Assembly (NCBI GenBank): GCA_020050835.1
Contig: JAGVKB010000129.1
Span: forward strand, 1-64,000
Length of the DNA: 64,000 bases
From: Candidatus Obscuribacterales bacterium
GTDB taxonomy: Bacteria > Cyanobacteriota > Vampirovibrionia > Obscuribacterales > Obscuribacteraceae
Direction of reading: 5' to 3'
The notes beneath the pieces are model-generated. The model ran no database searches and was not told the origin of the DNA. It saw only the letters and a list, made by a program, of their open reading frames with translations. The number at the start of each line of letters is the position of its first letter. Position 1 is the stretch's first letter. The translations under genes and the position numbers were made by a program. Positions 34,334 to 43,468 of this stretch are shown piece by piece.

Positions 34334-36904
34334 GTGATAGGCAGCATTCTCGACGATCGCTACGAGATCATCTCTTTGATAGGCGCTGGCTCCGCGACCG
34401 TCGTTTATAAAGGGCGCCATCGATTCATGAATCGCCTGGTGGCCGTCAAGGTTCTGCAAGCTGGCAGCGGTGGCGGTGAGGACCGGCTCAGGCGCTTCAA
34501 GCGAGAAGCGAAGGCGGTCAGTATTCTCGATCATCCAAACCTGGTCAGCTTCCACGACTTCGGAGTGCTGGCGGACGGCAGACCGTATCTGGTGATGGAC
34601 CTGATCGAAGGTACGACTCTCGCTGAAGAAATAGCCAGTCAAGGATCTCTGCCGGCCGATCGCGTCGTGAAGATCTTCTGTCAGGCTGCAACTGCGCTGT
34701 CACACGCGCATCAACAGGGGATCATTCACCGTGATCTCAAGCCCGGCAACATCATGCTACAAGCAGAACAAGCTGACGCAGTGGGCGTGAAGATAGTAGA
34801 TTTCGGTGTGGCCTGGGTGAATTCGGCTGATTCAGCCGATTCGGCGCAGTCGCATCAACTCTCGAACAGCGGCAGCATAATCGGCTCTCCTTCTTACATG
34901 AGCCCCGAGCAGTGCTTGGGCAGAGCGGTGGATGCCCGCTCGGATGTCTATTCATTGGCTTGCGTCATGTACGAAGCGCTCGTGGGCAAGCCGCCTTTCG
35001 CCGGGGCCAGCCCGTCGGCGGTGGCTGACAAGCAGGTCAAGGAAAGGTTGCAGCTGCCTGAGGAGGTTGGCCGATTCCCTAAAATTCCCGAGCAGCTCAA
35101 GGCGGCTCTGATCAAGGCAACTGAAAAGGAGCCGTCGAAGAGATTTCAGTCGATGAGCGAATTTTGCCAGGCGATCAATCTTTGCGCCAATCGAACAAGC
35201 TCTGTTCGGCCGGCGTTTGGTGCTAACTTGGCTTGCACGCGCAAACACGTATTATTGACGTTAGGTCTGTTACTGCTCGTGTTGATAACAGTTCTGCTTG
35301 TATCTTGGAGTCGCAGTGGCGAACCAGCAGTGCTTTTTTCAAGAGTGAAGCTGATTTATGCGAGCGTGTCAGGCGGACCGGTCGATGCCAATCTGAAAAA
35401 GGAGATTCAGGAGCTTTCAAGACTTCAGGAACAAAGTGGTCAATTGTTGGAGGCTGTTCGAACCGCCCAGATGCTTGTAGAAAGTTTCGACCAGGAAGGA
35501 TTGCGGTACGACCCGGAAAAGTTGGATGCTCAATTGCGCATTGCTGATCTGCTGGCAAAAGCCGGCAAGCCGGTGGAGTCTGAAAAGGAGTATTGCAAGG
35601 TTCGGGCCAATGCCAGAGCTGGTCTCATGGAGTTAAGCAAGAGGCCAAAAGAGGACCGCGCCGCCAAAGCGCAGTTGTTTGTGCGCTTGATCAAAGCTTT
35701 GGCGAAGTGTTCAGCGGCGGAAAAGGACGAACTGGACGAGGCGTTGCAGCAGGTGGTCGGATTGTACGGACTGATGGGACAGACGGCGGACAAGGTAATC
35801 TATCAAAAACAGCTGCTCGACCTGAGACGACAAACAGCCCCTGCCAATCGGTCGTTGATAGGGGAAGCCTGCCATGAACTCGCGCAGACCTACGTCGTGC
35901 GTGGAGAGAAAGAGAAGGCGTATCCGCTTTTTGTAGAGGCTTGCAAGCTGGAGAAGGCTTCGCCTGGAGAAAGCGATCTGCGCGCTGTGCTATTGGATTA
36001 CGGAAAGCTGTTGTTTATGGACGGCAAGTCGAATGAAGCGCTTGAAACTCTCAAAGCAGCTCTGCAAACAGCCAAGAGTCAAAATGACGTGCGCCCAATC
36101 TTCTGGGATGAAGTGTATTCCGATCTGACCTATGTATTTGTTGGAGCCAGTCAGTACAGGCAAGGAGATCTGTTCATGCAAGCGGAGCTTCGGGCTGTAG
36201 CCGATCCGGACCGTAAGCATAAGAGGGAGGCGGTGCAAAGATGCTTATCTGTGCTGAGCATTTACGAAGGAGATTTCGACCGGGCTCTGGCAATCTTTGA
36301 CCAGGCATTCACATCCATGACCGATGAACCGAAGGCTCATGTGTTTATAGGATCCTATGCTTTAGAGTTTGGCACTAGGCTCGACGAAGCTGGAAAGTTC
36401 AAGCTGGCCGAGCAGATGTACAAGAAAACCTTGACATATTTTGACGATAATGCACTGACAGCAAAGCCGCTTTATCCGATCCTGGTATACAGTTTAGGCG
36501 ATCAGTATTTTAAACAAGGTAAGGATAGCGATGCAGAGCGGGAATTTGCTCGGTCACTCGAACTGGCCAAAGAGCGATCAAACGATCAGACTACCTTCGT
36601 ACCACGTTGCCTGCTTTCCTGGTCTCAACTCTGCGCCAGGCACCAGCGGCAAGCACAATGCGAATCGCTCTTAAAAGAATGCATCAACAAAGCGCAAGTG
36701 CTCGATTCGCCGGACAAAGCAGCTGCTGTTACTGCCTTTGAGGATTTGCTTCGGGCCTATATCAATGACAGCCGATTCGACCAAGCCAGGAAAACCTTCG
36801 CGGAGGCACAGGAATTTTGCATTCACAACAACCTGCCAGAAGGCTTGCAGAGAATTGAAAAGGAGTTTTCTGAAAAGGTGACTCGGTCCGGTCATCAGCA
36901 TTAG
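34334..36904 (+). CDS. Membrane-anchored Ser/Thr protein kinase with TPR domain (kinase-TPR 2)
   Basis: 856 residues from GTG 34334, chosen because the resulting start (MIGSILDDRYEI) matches kinase-TPR 1 exactly in layout; the frame extends to TTG 34271 without support. The kinase has IGAGSATVVY, VAVKVL, SILDHPNLVSFHDFG, catalytic HRDLKPGN, DFGVAW, SPEQCLGR and DARSDVYSLAC, so all key residues are in place. A membrane helix (HVLLTLGLLLLVLITVLLV) follows near residue 300, then ~540 residues of TPR-type helices outside the cytoplasm. Such proteins are thought to sense envelope or external signals through the TPR part and phosphorylate cytoplasmic targets. It is divergent from the giant surface-protein gene. 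Confidence 0.9.
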   Translation: MIGSILDDRYEIISLIGAGSATVVYKGRHRFMNRLVAVKVLQAGSGGGEDRLRRFKREAKAVSILDHPNLVSFHDFGVLADGRPYLVMDLIEGTTLAEEIASQGSLPADRVVKIFCQAATALSHAHQQGIIHRDLKPGNIMLQAEQADAVGVKIVDFGVAWVNSADSADSAQSHQLSNSGSIIGSPSYMSPEQCLGRAVDARSDVYSLACVMYEALVGKPPFAGASPSAVADKQVKERLQLPEEVGRFPKIPEQLKAALIKATEKEPSKRFQSMSEFCQAINLCANRTSSVRPAFGANLACTRKHVLLTLGLLLLVLITVLLVSWSRSGEPAVLFSRVKLIYASVSGGPVDANLKKEIQELSRLQEQSGQLLEAVRTAQMLVESFDQEGLRYDPEKLDAQLRIADLLAKAGKPVESEKEYCKVRANARAGLMELSKRPKEDRAAKAQLFVRLIKALAKCSAAEKDELDEALQQVVGLYGLMGQTADKVIYQKQLLDLRRQTAPANRSLIGEACHELAQTYVVRGEKEKAYPLFVEACKLEKASPGESDLRAVLLDYGKLLFMDGKSNEALETLKAALQTAKSQNDVRPIFWDEVYSDLTYVFVGASQYRQGDLFMQAELRAVADPDRKHKREAVQRCLSVLSIYEGDFDRALAIFDQAFTSMTDEPKAHVFIGSYALEFGTRLDEAGKFKLAEQMYKKTLTYFDDNALTAKPLYPILVYSLGDQYFKQGKDSDAEREFARSLELAKERSNDQTTFVPRCLLSWSQLCARHQRQAQCESLLKECINKAQVLDSPDKAAAVTAFEDLLRAYINDSRFDQARKTFAEAQEFCIHNNLPEGLQRIEKEFSEKVTRSGHQH

Positions 36905-37011
36905 TTTGACCGCCGATTTTACCGAGAGGCAAAAACAGTCAGTCCGGTGCGCGAGCTGTCCGGTCCGTACCGTTATGCCTATAAATGTCCGGCAGGGTAA
37001 AATCGGTGTAT

Positions 37012-38046
37012 ATGAGAATCAAAAGCATTCACAATCAGCACTCAATGCAATTGGCCGGACCAGCCGCGCCGCCAGCCAGCCTGATCTTGGCGGTCGGAGT
37101 TTTGTTGGTCTTGACTTTATCAGCTGCTGCGCGCACGCCTTGGCCGGATTCTCCCCTGGCTCCGGAGGTTCAGGTTCAACTGGAGAAAGCCGGGCGATAC
37201 ATGAAGTCGGGCAAGCCTCAGCAAGCAGCCCCAATTATCGAGTCTGCGGTTTCTTCAGCCAACGATATCCCGAAATGTCTGGCGATCGCCACCTTCTCGG
37301 AGACGTACGGTTATCCTTTGATGGAGCCTCGCCGTCGCTGCATGCAAAAGGCGCTGTCTCTCTGCCAAACGCGTGAAGATTACATTCTGGTTGCCTTAAA
37401 ATCCAGGCATTTTGAGTTTTATGAGATCACCAGAGAATGTATCAATCATCTGGTTCAAGGTGCCAAAACTGTCGATGAACTGTTCGATCTCGCTCGCAAG
37501 TCGCAGGAGGTTGCCCTGAACGATGTCTCTCATATGGCGATGGAGAAGGCTTACACGGGAGTCAAGAATGTTCCGGACGCCGTCAAATTTGCTCATGAAG
37601 TAAAGCAGATGGGGATGGACGATCTCGTTCGCAAAGTTGTTAAGGACTTGATCGACGACGACGACAACGGACTTTCACTTTGCAATCTCCTAAAGAGTAT
37701 TGAAAGTCTGGCCATGGAGGACTTGAATCGCTATTGTTTAAAGAAGGCGCTGGACAAAGCCGAGACGATCGACGAGTTGAAATGCATTTATGAGGGCTCC
37801 CGGCGAAATAGACAGAACGACATTATGCAGGTGGCGCTTTATCGTGGCAAGAAGCTGACTTTGATCAAAAAGATTCAACACGATCGCGACGAGTATGCCA
37901 GGCAGATGAAGGACTGGCAGGAAGGGGTTCAGCAGGACCTCGCCAAACAGCAGGCGGAAGCTGAAAAGAATATGGGTGGCGATCAGGGCGGGAAGAGGTT
38001 TGGTGGCAACGGCAATGCACCAGAGAACCCCAATAGCGGATTCTAA
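37012..38046 (+). CDS. Secreted alpha-helical repeat protein
   Basis: 344 residues from ATG 37012; an upstream ATG at 36985 adds nine residues with no better binding site. A hydrophobic segment (ASLILAVGVLLVLTLSAAA) near residues 20-40 is a signal peptide or anchor. The rest is helical, with ~40-residue units such as DAVKFAHEVKQMGMDDLVRKVVKDLI and SIESLAMEDLNRYCLKKALDKAETIDEL. These resemble degenerate TPR or Sel1-like repeats. The last ~60 residues are coiled and end in a Gly/Asn-rich tail. I recognise no family. It lies between kinase-TPR 2 and the histidine kinase on the same strand, so it may be an extracytoplasmic partner of either. Confidence 0.72.
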   Translation: MRIKSIHNQHSMQLAGPAAPPASLILAVGVLLVLTLSAAARTPWPDSPLAPEVQVQLEKAGRYMKSGKPQQAAPIIESAVSSANDIPKCLAIATFSETYGYPLMEPRRRCMQKALSLCQTREDYILVALKSRHFEFYEITRECINHLVQGAKTVDELFDLARKSQEVALNDVSHMAMEKAYTGVKNVPDAVKFAHEVKQMGMDDLVRKVVKDLIDDDDNGLSLCNLLKSIESLAMEDLNRYCLKKALDKAETIDELKCIYEGSRRNRQNDIMQVALYRGKKLTLIKKIQHDRDEYARQMKDWQEGVQQDLAKQQAEAEKNMGGDQGGKRFGGNGNAPENPNSGF

Positions 38047-38090
38047 TCGTTCATGCCTGGGCTGAGTCAATCCAACTGGTGGCAGTGTCG

Positions 38091-39560
38091 ATGAAAAGTT
38101 TCGATCTCCGGCTGTCCCACAAAGTCTTGATTCTTGTTTCAGTGCCGATCGTGCTGATGCTGGTGTTTGTGGCTACCCTGGCTGCTTTGCAAAAACAGGC
38201 CGAAGATGAGATTTGGCGCGAACGCCACTCGAAGGCTGTCATCGCCGAATGCAATTCGCTCATGCACAACTTCATGGATGCCGGCATGTTTTTGTTCCTC
38301 TACGAAGAGACGCACCAGCGAAGTTTTTTGAAGAGTTACCAGTCGATGTCGCAGCAGATTCCGGTGCAAATCAACTCTCTGAAAGTCATGTTGCGCGACA
38401 GCCCCAATTCGGAAGATTCTCTCGAGCAGCTCGACAAGGTCGGAGGCAGCGCCGTTCAACTACTTCGTAAGGCAGATCAAGTGATCGACAGCAAGATCGA
38501 AGGCGGTGGAAGTAAGAGCAGCTCGCATGCGGAGTTTGTGCAAACGTCGACCGAGATGCTCTCCTGCTTGCGCAAATTCATCGACGAGCAGCAAGATGTC
38601 GAGCGCACCAATCCGAAGAATGAGGCTCGCTTGCGCTTGTGGATTAGCCAGTGGTTATGCGCTGGAGTCCTCTTGAGCATTCTCCTGGCGGTTGCTCTGG
38701 CGGTCTTTTTCAACCGGGCTACCACCAACCGGCTGCTAGTGCTAGTGGATAATACGTATCGTTTGGCCGCTGGTAAGGAGTTGCGCGACAAATTGTCCGG
38801 CAACGATGAGATAGCGCATCTCGATGGCGTCTTTCACGACATGGCTTTTGCGCTGAAGGAGACGTCAAGACGCAAACAAGAGCTAGTACAAATGGTGACG
38901 CACGATTTGCGTACTCCACTTACTTCAATCAATGCGGCCCTTAAGATCATGTCGTCTGGCATATCAGGTCCGCTCCCAGACAAGGCTTTCAAACAAGTCG
39001 GGATAGCCGAGCGCAGTTCGGACAAGCTGCTCAATCTGGTTAATGACCTCCTGGATATCGAACGGATGGAGACCGGAAATTTCGCTCTGGAATTGCAGAG
39101 AGCATCGGCTCAACAGATTGTCGATGCTGCGGCGGATTCAGTCAGAGCGTTATTGTCGGCGCGCGGTATCAAGCTCGTGGTCGGTGAGACCGACCTCTGG
39201 GTGCAGGCTGATCCCCGGCGGATCGAGCAGGTCTTAATCAACTTGTTGTCGAATGCTGCCAAATTCAGCGCTGACCATGCTCGAGTCGAGCTGCAAGTGA
39301 GTGCCGCAGACGATCAGGTTGAATTCAAAGTGATCGACCAAGGTCGCGGTGTGCCGGCAGAGTTTCAAACGGCAATTTTCGAGCGATTCGCCCAAGTGAA
39401 AATGGCCGATTCGGTGCGTGGAAAAGGCACCGGATTGGGATTACCCATCTGTAAGGCGATTGTCGAAGCTCACGGTGGAACGATTGCCATGACAAGTCGG
39501 GATGGTGAGGGAAGTATATTCTGGTTTCGCATTAAACAGGCAAAGCCGGAGGAGAAGTGA
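38091..39560 (+). CDS. Membrane sensor histidine kinase
   Basis: 489 residues from ATG 38091; GTG 38079 is also possible. Two membrane helices (about 10-32 and 183-205) enclose a ~150-residue helical extracytoplasmic domain like CHASE3/four-helix sensors. A HAMP region follows (about 206-260). The HisKA H-box is VTHDLRTPLTSI with the phospho-accepting His. The ATPase domain has the N box QVLINLLSNAAKFS, G1 DQGRGVP and G2 GKGTGLGLPICKAI, so it should be active. The stop codon overlaps the GTG of the next gene (GTGA), and the receiver-kinase fusion follows that gene. The natural reading is a two-component system whose output is a Ser/Thr kinase. Confidence 0.92.
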   Translation: MKSFDLRLSHKVLILVSVPIVLMLVFVATLAALQKQAEDEIWRERHSKAVIAECNSLMHNFMDAGMFLFLYEETHQRSFLKSYQSMSQQIPVQINSLKVMLRDSPNSEDSLEQLDKVGGSAVQLLRKADQVIDSKIEGGGSKSSSHAEFVQTSTEMLSCLRKFIDEQQDVERTNPKNEARLRLWISQWLCAGVLLSILLAVALAVFFNRATTNRLLVLVDNTYRLAAGKELRDKLSGNDEIAHLDGVFHDMAFALKETSRRKQELVQMVTHDLRTPLTSINAALKIMSSGISGPLPDKAFKQVGIAERSSDKLLNLVNDLLDIERMETGNFALELQRASAQQIVDAAADSVRALLSARGIKLVVGETDLWVQADPRRIEQVLINLLSNAAKFSADHARVELQVSAADDQVEFKVIDQGRGVPAEFQTAIFERFAQVKMADSVRGKGTGLGLPICKAIVEAHGGTIAMTSRDGEGSIFWFRIKQAKPEEK

Positions 39561-41299
39561 GCGGAGCCTACGCCTTGTTGCCTATGCTGTTTACGGCTCT
39601 GTTGGCGATGAGCCTGACAGCCTGCTGTGTCGTGGTGTCCTTCGACCGCTCTTACAATTTGCGCCAGTGGGAGAAGTTGCGAATCGGCTCCGAACAAGCC
39701 TTTCTCGGCGAAGACTTGCCGCGGGCAGAGCAGCTGATCCGATCGGCTCTGACATATGCCGAGCGCTTGGGAAACGGAGACTTTCGGGTAGGCACCACGC
39801 TCTTGCAACTTGGTGATGTCCTTATGCTGGAAGGTAAAACAGGTGAAGCTCGCACGGTGTTCGAGCAGTCGCTTGGTTGCATGCAAGTCAGCATAGCGCG
39901 ATCCGCTAAAGAGAGGGAGCGCAGGCAATTCCTGAATGAGGCGGGCAAGGTGTTGCTGAATCTTGGTGCTATCTGCCTGGAATTAGATGATCTGCCTGCG
40001 GCAGAGGGCTATTTCCAAAAGGCGGAGAAAGTTTATGAGGAGTTGCTGGAAAGCGTTGGAGTTGAACGGATAGCAGAAGAGATTGGACAGTCCCTGTACG
40101 GTCTGTCGTTGGTGAACTTGAAGCAGGGTAGAACGATTGAGTCCGAAAGGTTTTACCGGCTGGCGGTGGACTCGTCGGCTTCCGCTGGCTATTCAGCTGC
40201 TTTAGCGCGCAAGCTGCGTGCGCTCGAGCCGTTGTTGAGGCAGGTGCCGAGCGTTCCGTCGACAGTGACGATCCAATCTGATGAGCGCTGGCGCAACTGT
40301 GTTTTAGCCGGACGGGAGGCCTTTAGCTCAAAGAATTTTGCTGAAGCCGAAAGGCAGTATCGGCTGGCTGTCGAAGAGGCCGGGAAGCTGGGACCGGACA
40401 ACCAGAAATTGGCTCAAGCATATAAAGACCTGGCTGCATCTCAAGAGTGGCTGTCGAAGTTTGCCGACGCGGAGGCCTCATATCGCAAGGCGCTGGCGCT
40501 GCGCGATAAACGAAGCCCGGGCGGCGACGAGGAGAGCGAGAAAATCTTGACCAAATTGGCTAATTTTGCCGAAATGAGAAAGGATTACCGGCAGTCCGCT
40601 GATTTACTAAACAGGCAGCTCAAGATTCGCCAGCAAATTTATGGCCCTGACAGTACTGAAGTGGGCGAGACGCTGACGAGACTGGTTGAAGTTGACCTCG
40701 CGCGCGCGAAGAATTCCGAGGCGGCCGGAGAAGCGGTGAAGGCCTGGGCGATTCTCAAAGAAAGCGACCAGACCCGGGGTAAGTCGGTGGTGGCATACGA
40801 AAGTCTTTCGCAAACCTTGTTTCAATTGGGAAAGTACAGTGAAGCTCGCCAAGCCAACTTGAAGTTAATCGCTGCTTGCAGCGCAAAAAAGAAATACACT
40901 CTGCGCAAGCTCGCGGCCAGTTATCGCTTGGCCGCTATCGCCGCGCAGGAAGGAAAACAAAGAAGCGCATCGGCCGAAAGTCTGTTGGCGAGCGCTTCGG
41001 CGCGGGCCGCTCTCCAGGATCCCCAATACATGCTGGCTTTAATTGAAAAGCTGAATGAAGATGCTCGCCTGCTTGCCGCTCATGGACAGATGAAGGGCGC
41101 AGCGGCCTTGGCTGAATGGTCGCTCCGGTTGTTCTCCGACCAGGATAAAGACTCTTCCGGAATGGCAGCGGCGAAACTAGCGGTGCTCGAGAATCTTCGT
41201 TCTCTCGAGGGCAGTCTTGGGCATAACTTGAAGGTCGATCGACTGTCAGCTCAGATCGCCGATCTCAAACGGTTACAAAATGAACTGAGTGGAAAGTGA
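39557..41299 (+). CDS. TPR lipoprotein between a histidine kinase and a receiver-kinase
   Basis: 580 residues. GTG 39557 overlaps the histidine kinase stop by four bases and has GGAGGAG just upstream, so translation is likely coupled. The N terminus (LLPMLFTALLAMSLTAC) ends in a lipobox LTAC, giving a lipid-anchored protein on the outer face of the inner membrane or the outer membrane. The body is TPR helices in two blocks: LPRAEQLIRSALTYAERLG and FAEAERQYRLAVEEAGKLG are typical units. Loop lengths of ~42 residues suggest kinesin-light-chain-like TPRs. Placed between the sensor kinase and its probable receiver, it is a good candidate for an accessory sensor that touches the histidine kinase's external domain. 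That role is inferred from position only. Confidence 0.85.
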   Translation: MSGAYALLPMLFTALLAMSLTACCVVVSFDRSYNLRQWEKLRIGSEQAFLGEDLPRAEQLIRSALTYAERLGNGDFRVGTTLLQLGDVLMLEGKTGEARTVFEQSLGCMQVSIARSAKERERRQFLNEAGKVLLNLGAICLELDDLPAAEGYFQKAEKVYEELLESVGVERIAEEIGQSLYGLSLVNLKQGRTIESERFYRLAVDSSASAGYSAALARKLRALEPLLRQVPSVPSTVTIQSDERWRNCVLAGREAFSSKNFAEAERQYRLAVEEAGKLGPDNQKLAQAYKDLAASQEWLSKFADAEASYRKALALRDKRSPGGDEESEKILTKLANFAEMRKDYRQSADLLNRQLKIRQQIYGPDSTEVGETLTRLVEVDLARAKNSEAAGEAVKAWAILKESDQTRGKSVVAYESLSQTLFQLGKYSEARQANLKLIAACSAKKKYTLRKLAASYRLAAIAAQEGKQRSASAESLLASASARAALQDPQYMLALIEKLNEDARLLAAHGQMKGAAALAEWSLRLFSDQDKDSSGMAAAKLAVLENLRSLEGSLGHNLKVDRLSAQIADLKRLQNELSGK

Positions 41300-41312
41300 G
41301 CAGCGGTGCGCA

Positions 41313-42662
41313 ATGGCAAAAATCCTTATAGTCGAAGACGACCGGGATCTGTGTGAGCAGGTCTGCCTGTGGCTCGACTCCGAAGCGTATGAAGTGGAGG
41401 CGGTGCATGACGGTCTGGCCGGCTCCACCCGGCTGGCTCAAGCCGATTATGATCTGGTCATGCTCGATTGGGACTTGCCAGGCCGGAGCGGGGTCGAACT
41501 TTGCCGGCTGTATCGGCAGCAGGGCGGAATGGCTGCCGTACTAATTTTGACCGGCAAGGGAGAAATAAATGAAAAGGAGGAGGGATTGGATGCTGGTGCG
41601 GACGACTATCTGACCAAGCCGTTCGATCTGGTGGAGCTGTCTGCTCGTGTGCGTGCTCTTTTGCGGCGGCAGGAGAGAAGCAAGCGCATGGCTCAAGCGA
41701 AAGAGCCACCAAAGATCATCGAGGTGAAGGTCTGTCCGGGCTGCGGTGCGAGCTTTCCGAAAGAAGCAAACGAATGCGATGCATGTCGCTGTGCGCTCCG
41801 ATTGCGGGTGGTCGATCAAAACATCGGAACAACCATCGGTGAGCGGTATGAATTGCTGTCTGTAATCGCCCGTGGTGGCACAGCGTCCGTCTATCTTGGC
41901 CGGCAGAAATTGATCAAGCGAGCGGTTGCTGTCAAAGTTTTGCATGCTGACAATTTCAAGGACGAAAGGCAGAGAAAACGCTTTGCCCGCGAAGCTGAGG
42001 CTGTCGGCCGGCTGGATCACGCGCACATCGCTGCCGTGCATGATTTCGGTTTGGCTGAAGACGGGCGCCCATTTTTGGTCATGACCTATATCGACGGTCA
42101 GAGTCTGTATGAAATGCTCTTGGAAAACGTGACGCTCGATTGGAGACGCGCTGTTCGGTTGTTTGGTCAGATCTGCGATGCGCTCGTCCACGCGCACGCG
42201 AAAGGGGTGGTGCATCGCGATCTTAAGCCAGCAAATGTAATGGTGGAACGCCCCGGAGAGCCGGCCGAGGCGATCAGGCTGGTCGATTTTGGAATTGCAA
42301 GATTACGACCGGTCAATGATGACGAAATCGAGAAATTGACGCAAGATGGTGAGTTTTTTGGCACGGTTTATTACATGAGCCCGGAGCAATGCCTGGGCCA
42401 GGAGCCGGACGAGCGATCGGACATTTATTCTCTGGGTTGCATAATGTACGAGGTGCTCACCGGGCTGCCGCCGATCCGAGGCAAGAATGCGCTCGATACG
42501 ATTCAAGCCCATTTGAGCGCAAATGTGCTTCCGTGCCGGGAAGCCAGACCGGACTTCGCCTTGCCTGAGTGGTTGGATGCCGCTGTCATGCGATGTTTAG
42601 CCAAGCAGCCGGTGGGTCGCTATCAGTCTTGCCGAGATCTGCTGTCCGATTTGAGCAGGTAA
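41313..42662 (+). CDS. Response-regulator receiver fused to zinc ribbon and Ser/Thr protein kinase
   Basis: 449 residues from ATG 41313, the standard receiver start (MAKILIVEDD); GTG 41289 is an alternative. Residues 1-120 are a REC domain with D9/D10, the phospho-accepting D52 (LVMLDWDLPG), T80 and K102 (LTKPFD). Residues 141-158 form a CPxC...CxxC zinc ribbon. From ~177 there is a full Hanks kinase: ARGGTASVY, K208, DHAHIAAVHDFG, HRDLKPAN, DFGIAR, SPEQCLGQ, DERSDIYSLGC. No DNA-binding domain, membrane helix or TPRs. It follows the histidine kinase and TPR lipoprotein directly. Phosphorylation of D52 probably controls the kinase; its substrates are unknown. REC-kinase fusions exist but are uncommon. 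Confidence 0.92.
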   Translation: MAKILIVEDDRDLCEQVCLWLDSEAYEVEAVHDGLAGSTRLAQADYDLVMLDWDLPGRSGVELCRLYRQQGGMAAVLILTGKGEINEKEEGLDAGADDYLTKPFDLVELSARVRALLRRQERSKRMAQAKEPPKIIEVKVCPGCGASFPKEANECDACRCALRLRVVDQNIGTTIGERYELLSVIARGGTASVYLGRQKLIKRAVAVKVLHADNFKDERQRKRFAREAEAVGRLDHAHIAAVHDFGLAEDGRPFLVMTYIDGQSLYEMLLENVTLDWRRAVRLFGQICDALVHAHAKGVVHRDLKPANVMVERPGEPAEAIRLVDFGIARLRPVNDDEIEKLTQDGEFFGTVYYMSPEQCLGQEPDERSDIYSLGCIMYEVLTGLPPIRGKNALDTIQAHLSANVLPCREARPDFALPEWLDAAVMRCLAKQPVGRYQSCRDLLSDLSR

Positions 42663-42673
42663 ACCGACCAGCG

Positions 42674-43468
42674 TTAGAGAAGAAAGCTCAGTAAAGGGTG
42701 CTGCGAGCAGAGCGACAGCAGAAGCAACCCACCGGTTTCCGCCAACTCCACGCAGGCACCATAGGTGTCTCCGGTCTGTCCCTTTAAAGTATCGTTCAAC
42801 CAAAACGAAAATGACAAGCCGGAGGCGACTGTGAGGAGGGCTGCCAGTACTGCCAGGGTAGACCCCTGATATTGAAGACAGGCTGTGGCGACAAGCGGTG
42901 CTAAGGCGGCCAAAAACACATCTCTGGGAAAGCGAGTTGTGTCATGCCAGACCTTGCCCATGCCCTGCTCCCTCAAATAGGGAAATGCACCGATCGCAAA
43001 GGTTTCGCACCAACGGGCCCAGGCTGGCACCATCAAAAAAACAGTCAGATACAGGTTGAAGCTGAAGGGCAGACTGCTCAGAGCGGCAAACTTGAGCAGC
43101 AAAACGCACCAACCGGTGATCGCACCGAAATTACCCACTCGGCTGTCGGCCATGATTTCGAGCATTCGCTCTTGATTGCGGTGAGAGAAGATACCATCGG
43201 CGGTGTCCATCAAACCATCGAAATGAATGCCGCCGGTAATCAAAAGCCAGGCAATTGTCAGAACAGCTCCCCAGACCATTGGAGAAGGATTCATGATGTT
43301 CAATCCACAAGCCAGGGCGAACAGCAAGGCACCAATTAGAAGCCCGACCGCCGGCAGGTACTTGGACAGTCCCGATAGTTGCAAGTCGGCATCGGTGGCC
43401 GGAAGTTTGCATAATGTCAGGCGTGTCACGTAAGAGGTCGCAACCGCAAATCGCCTTAGAGCGTTCAT
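42674..43468 (-). CDS. cobS: Adenosylcobinamide-GDP ribazoletransferase (cobalamin synthase)
   Basis: 264 residues, mostly membrane helices, the usual size for CobS. It joins adenosylcobinamide-GDP to alpha-ribazole to finish the nucleotide loop of adenosylcobalamin, in the inner membrane. The diagnostic block is GGIHFDGLMDTADGIFSHRN followed by EIMADSRVG, with the metal-binding Asp residues in place. Its ATG overlaps the stop of the TPR gene by one base, so translation is coupled. No other cob genes and no cobalamin riboswitch are visible here. Placed after lipA and a TPR protein, it may belong to a mixed cofactor operon. Confidence 0.93.
   Translation of the reverse strand: MNALRRFAVATSYVTRLTLCKLPATDADLQLSGLSKYLPAVGLLIGALLFALACGLNIMNPSPMVWGAVLTIAWLLITGGIHFDGLMDTADGIFSHRNQERMLEIMADSRVGNFGAITGWCVLLLKFAALSSLPFSFNLYLTVFLMVPAWARWCETFAIGAFPYLREQGMGKVWHDTTRFPRDVFLAALAPLVATACLQYQGSTLAVLAALLTVASGLSFSFWLNDTLKGQTGDTYGACVELAETGGLLLLSLCSQHPLLSFLL

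Noticed and set aside
42674-43468. Cobalamin riboswitch near cobS
   Set aside because: cobS lies inside a coupled gene run, and no B12-box-like structure was seen upstream of lipA.
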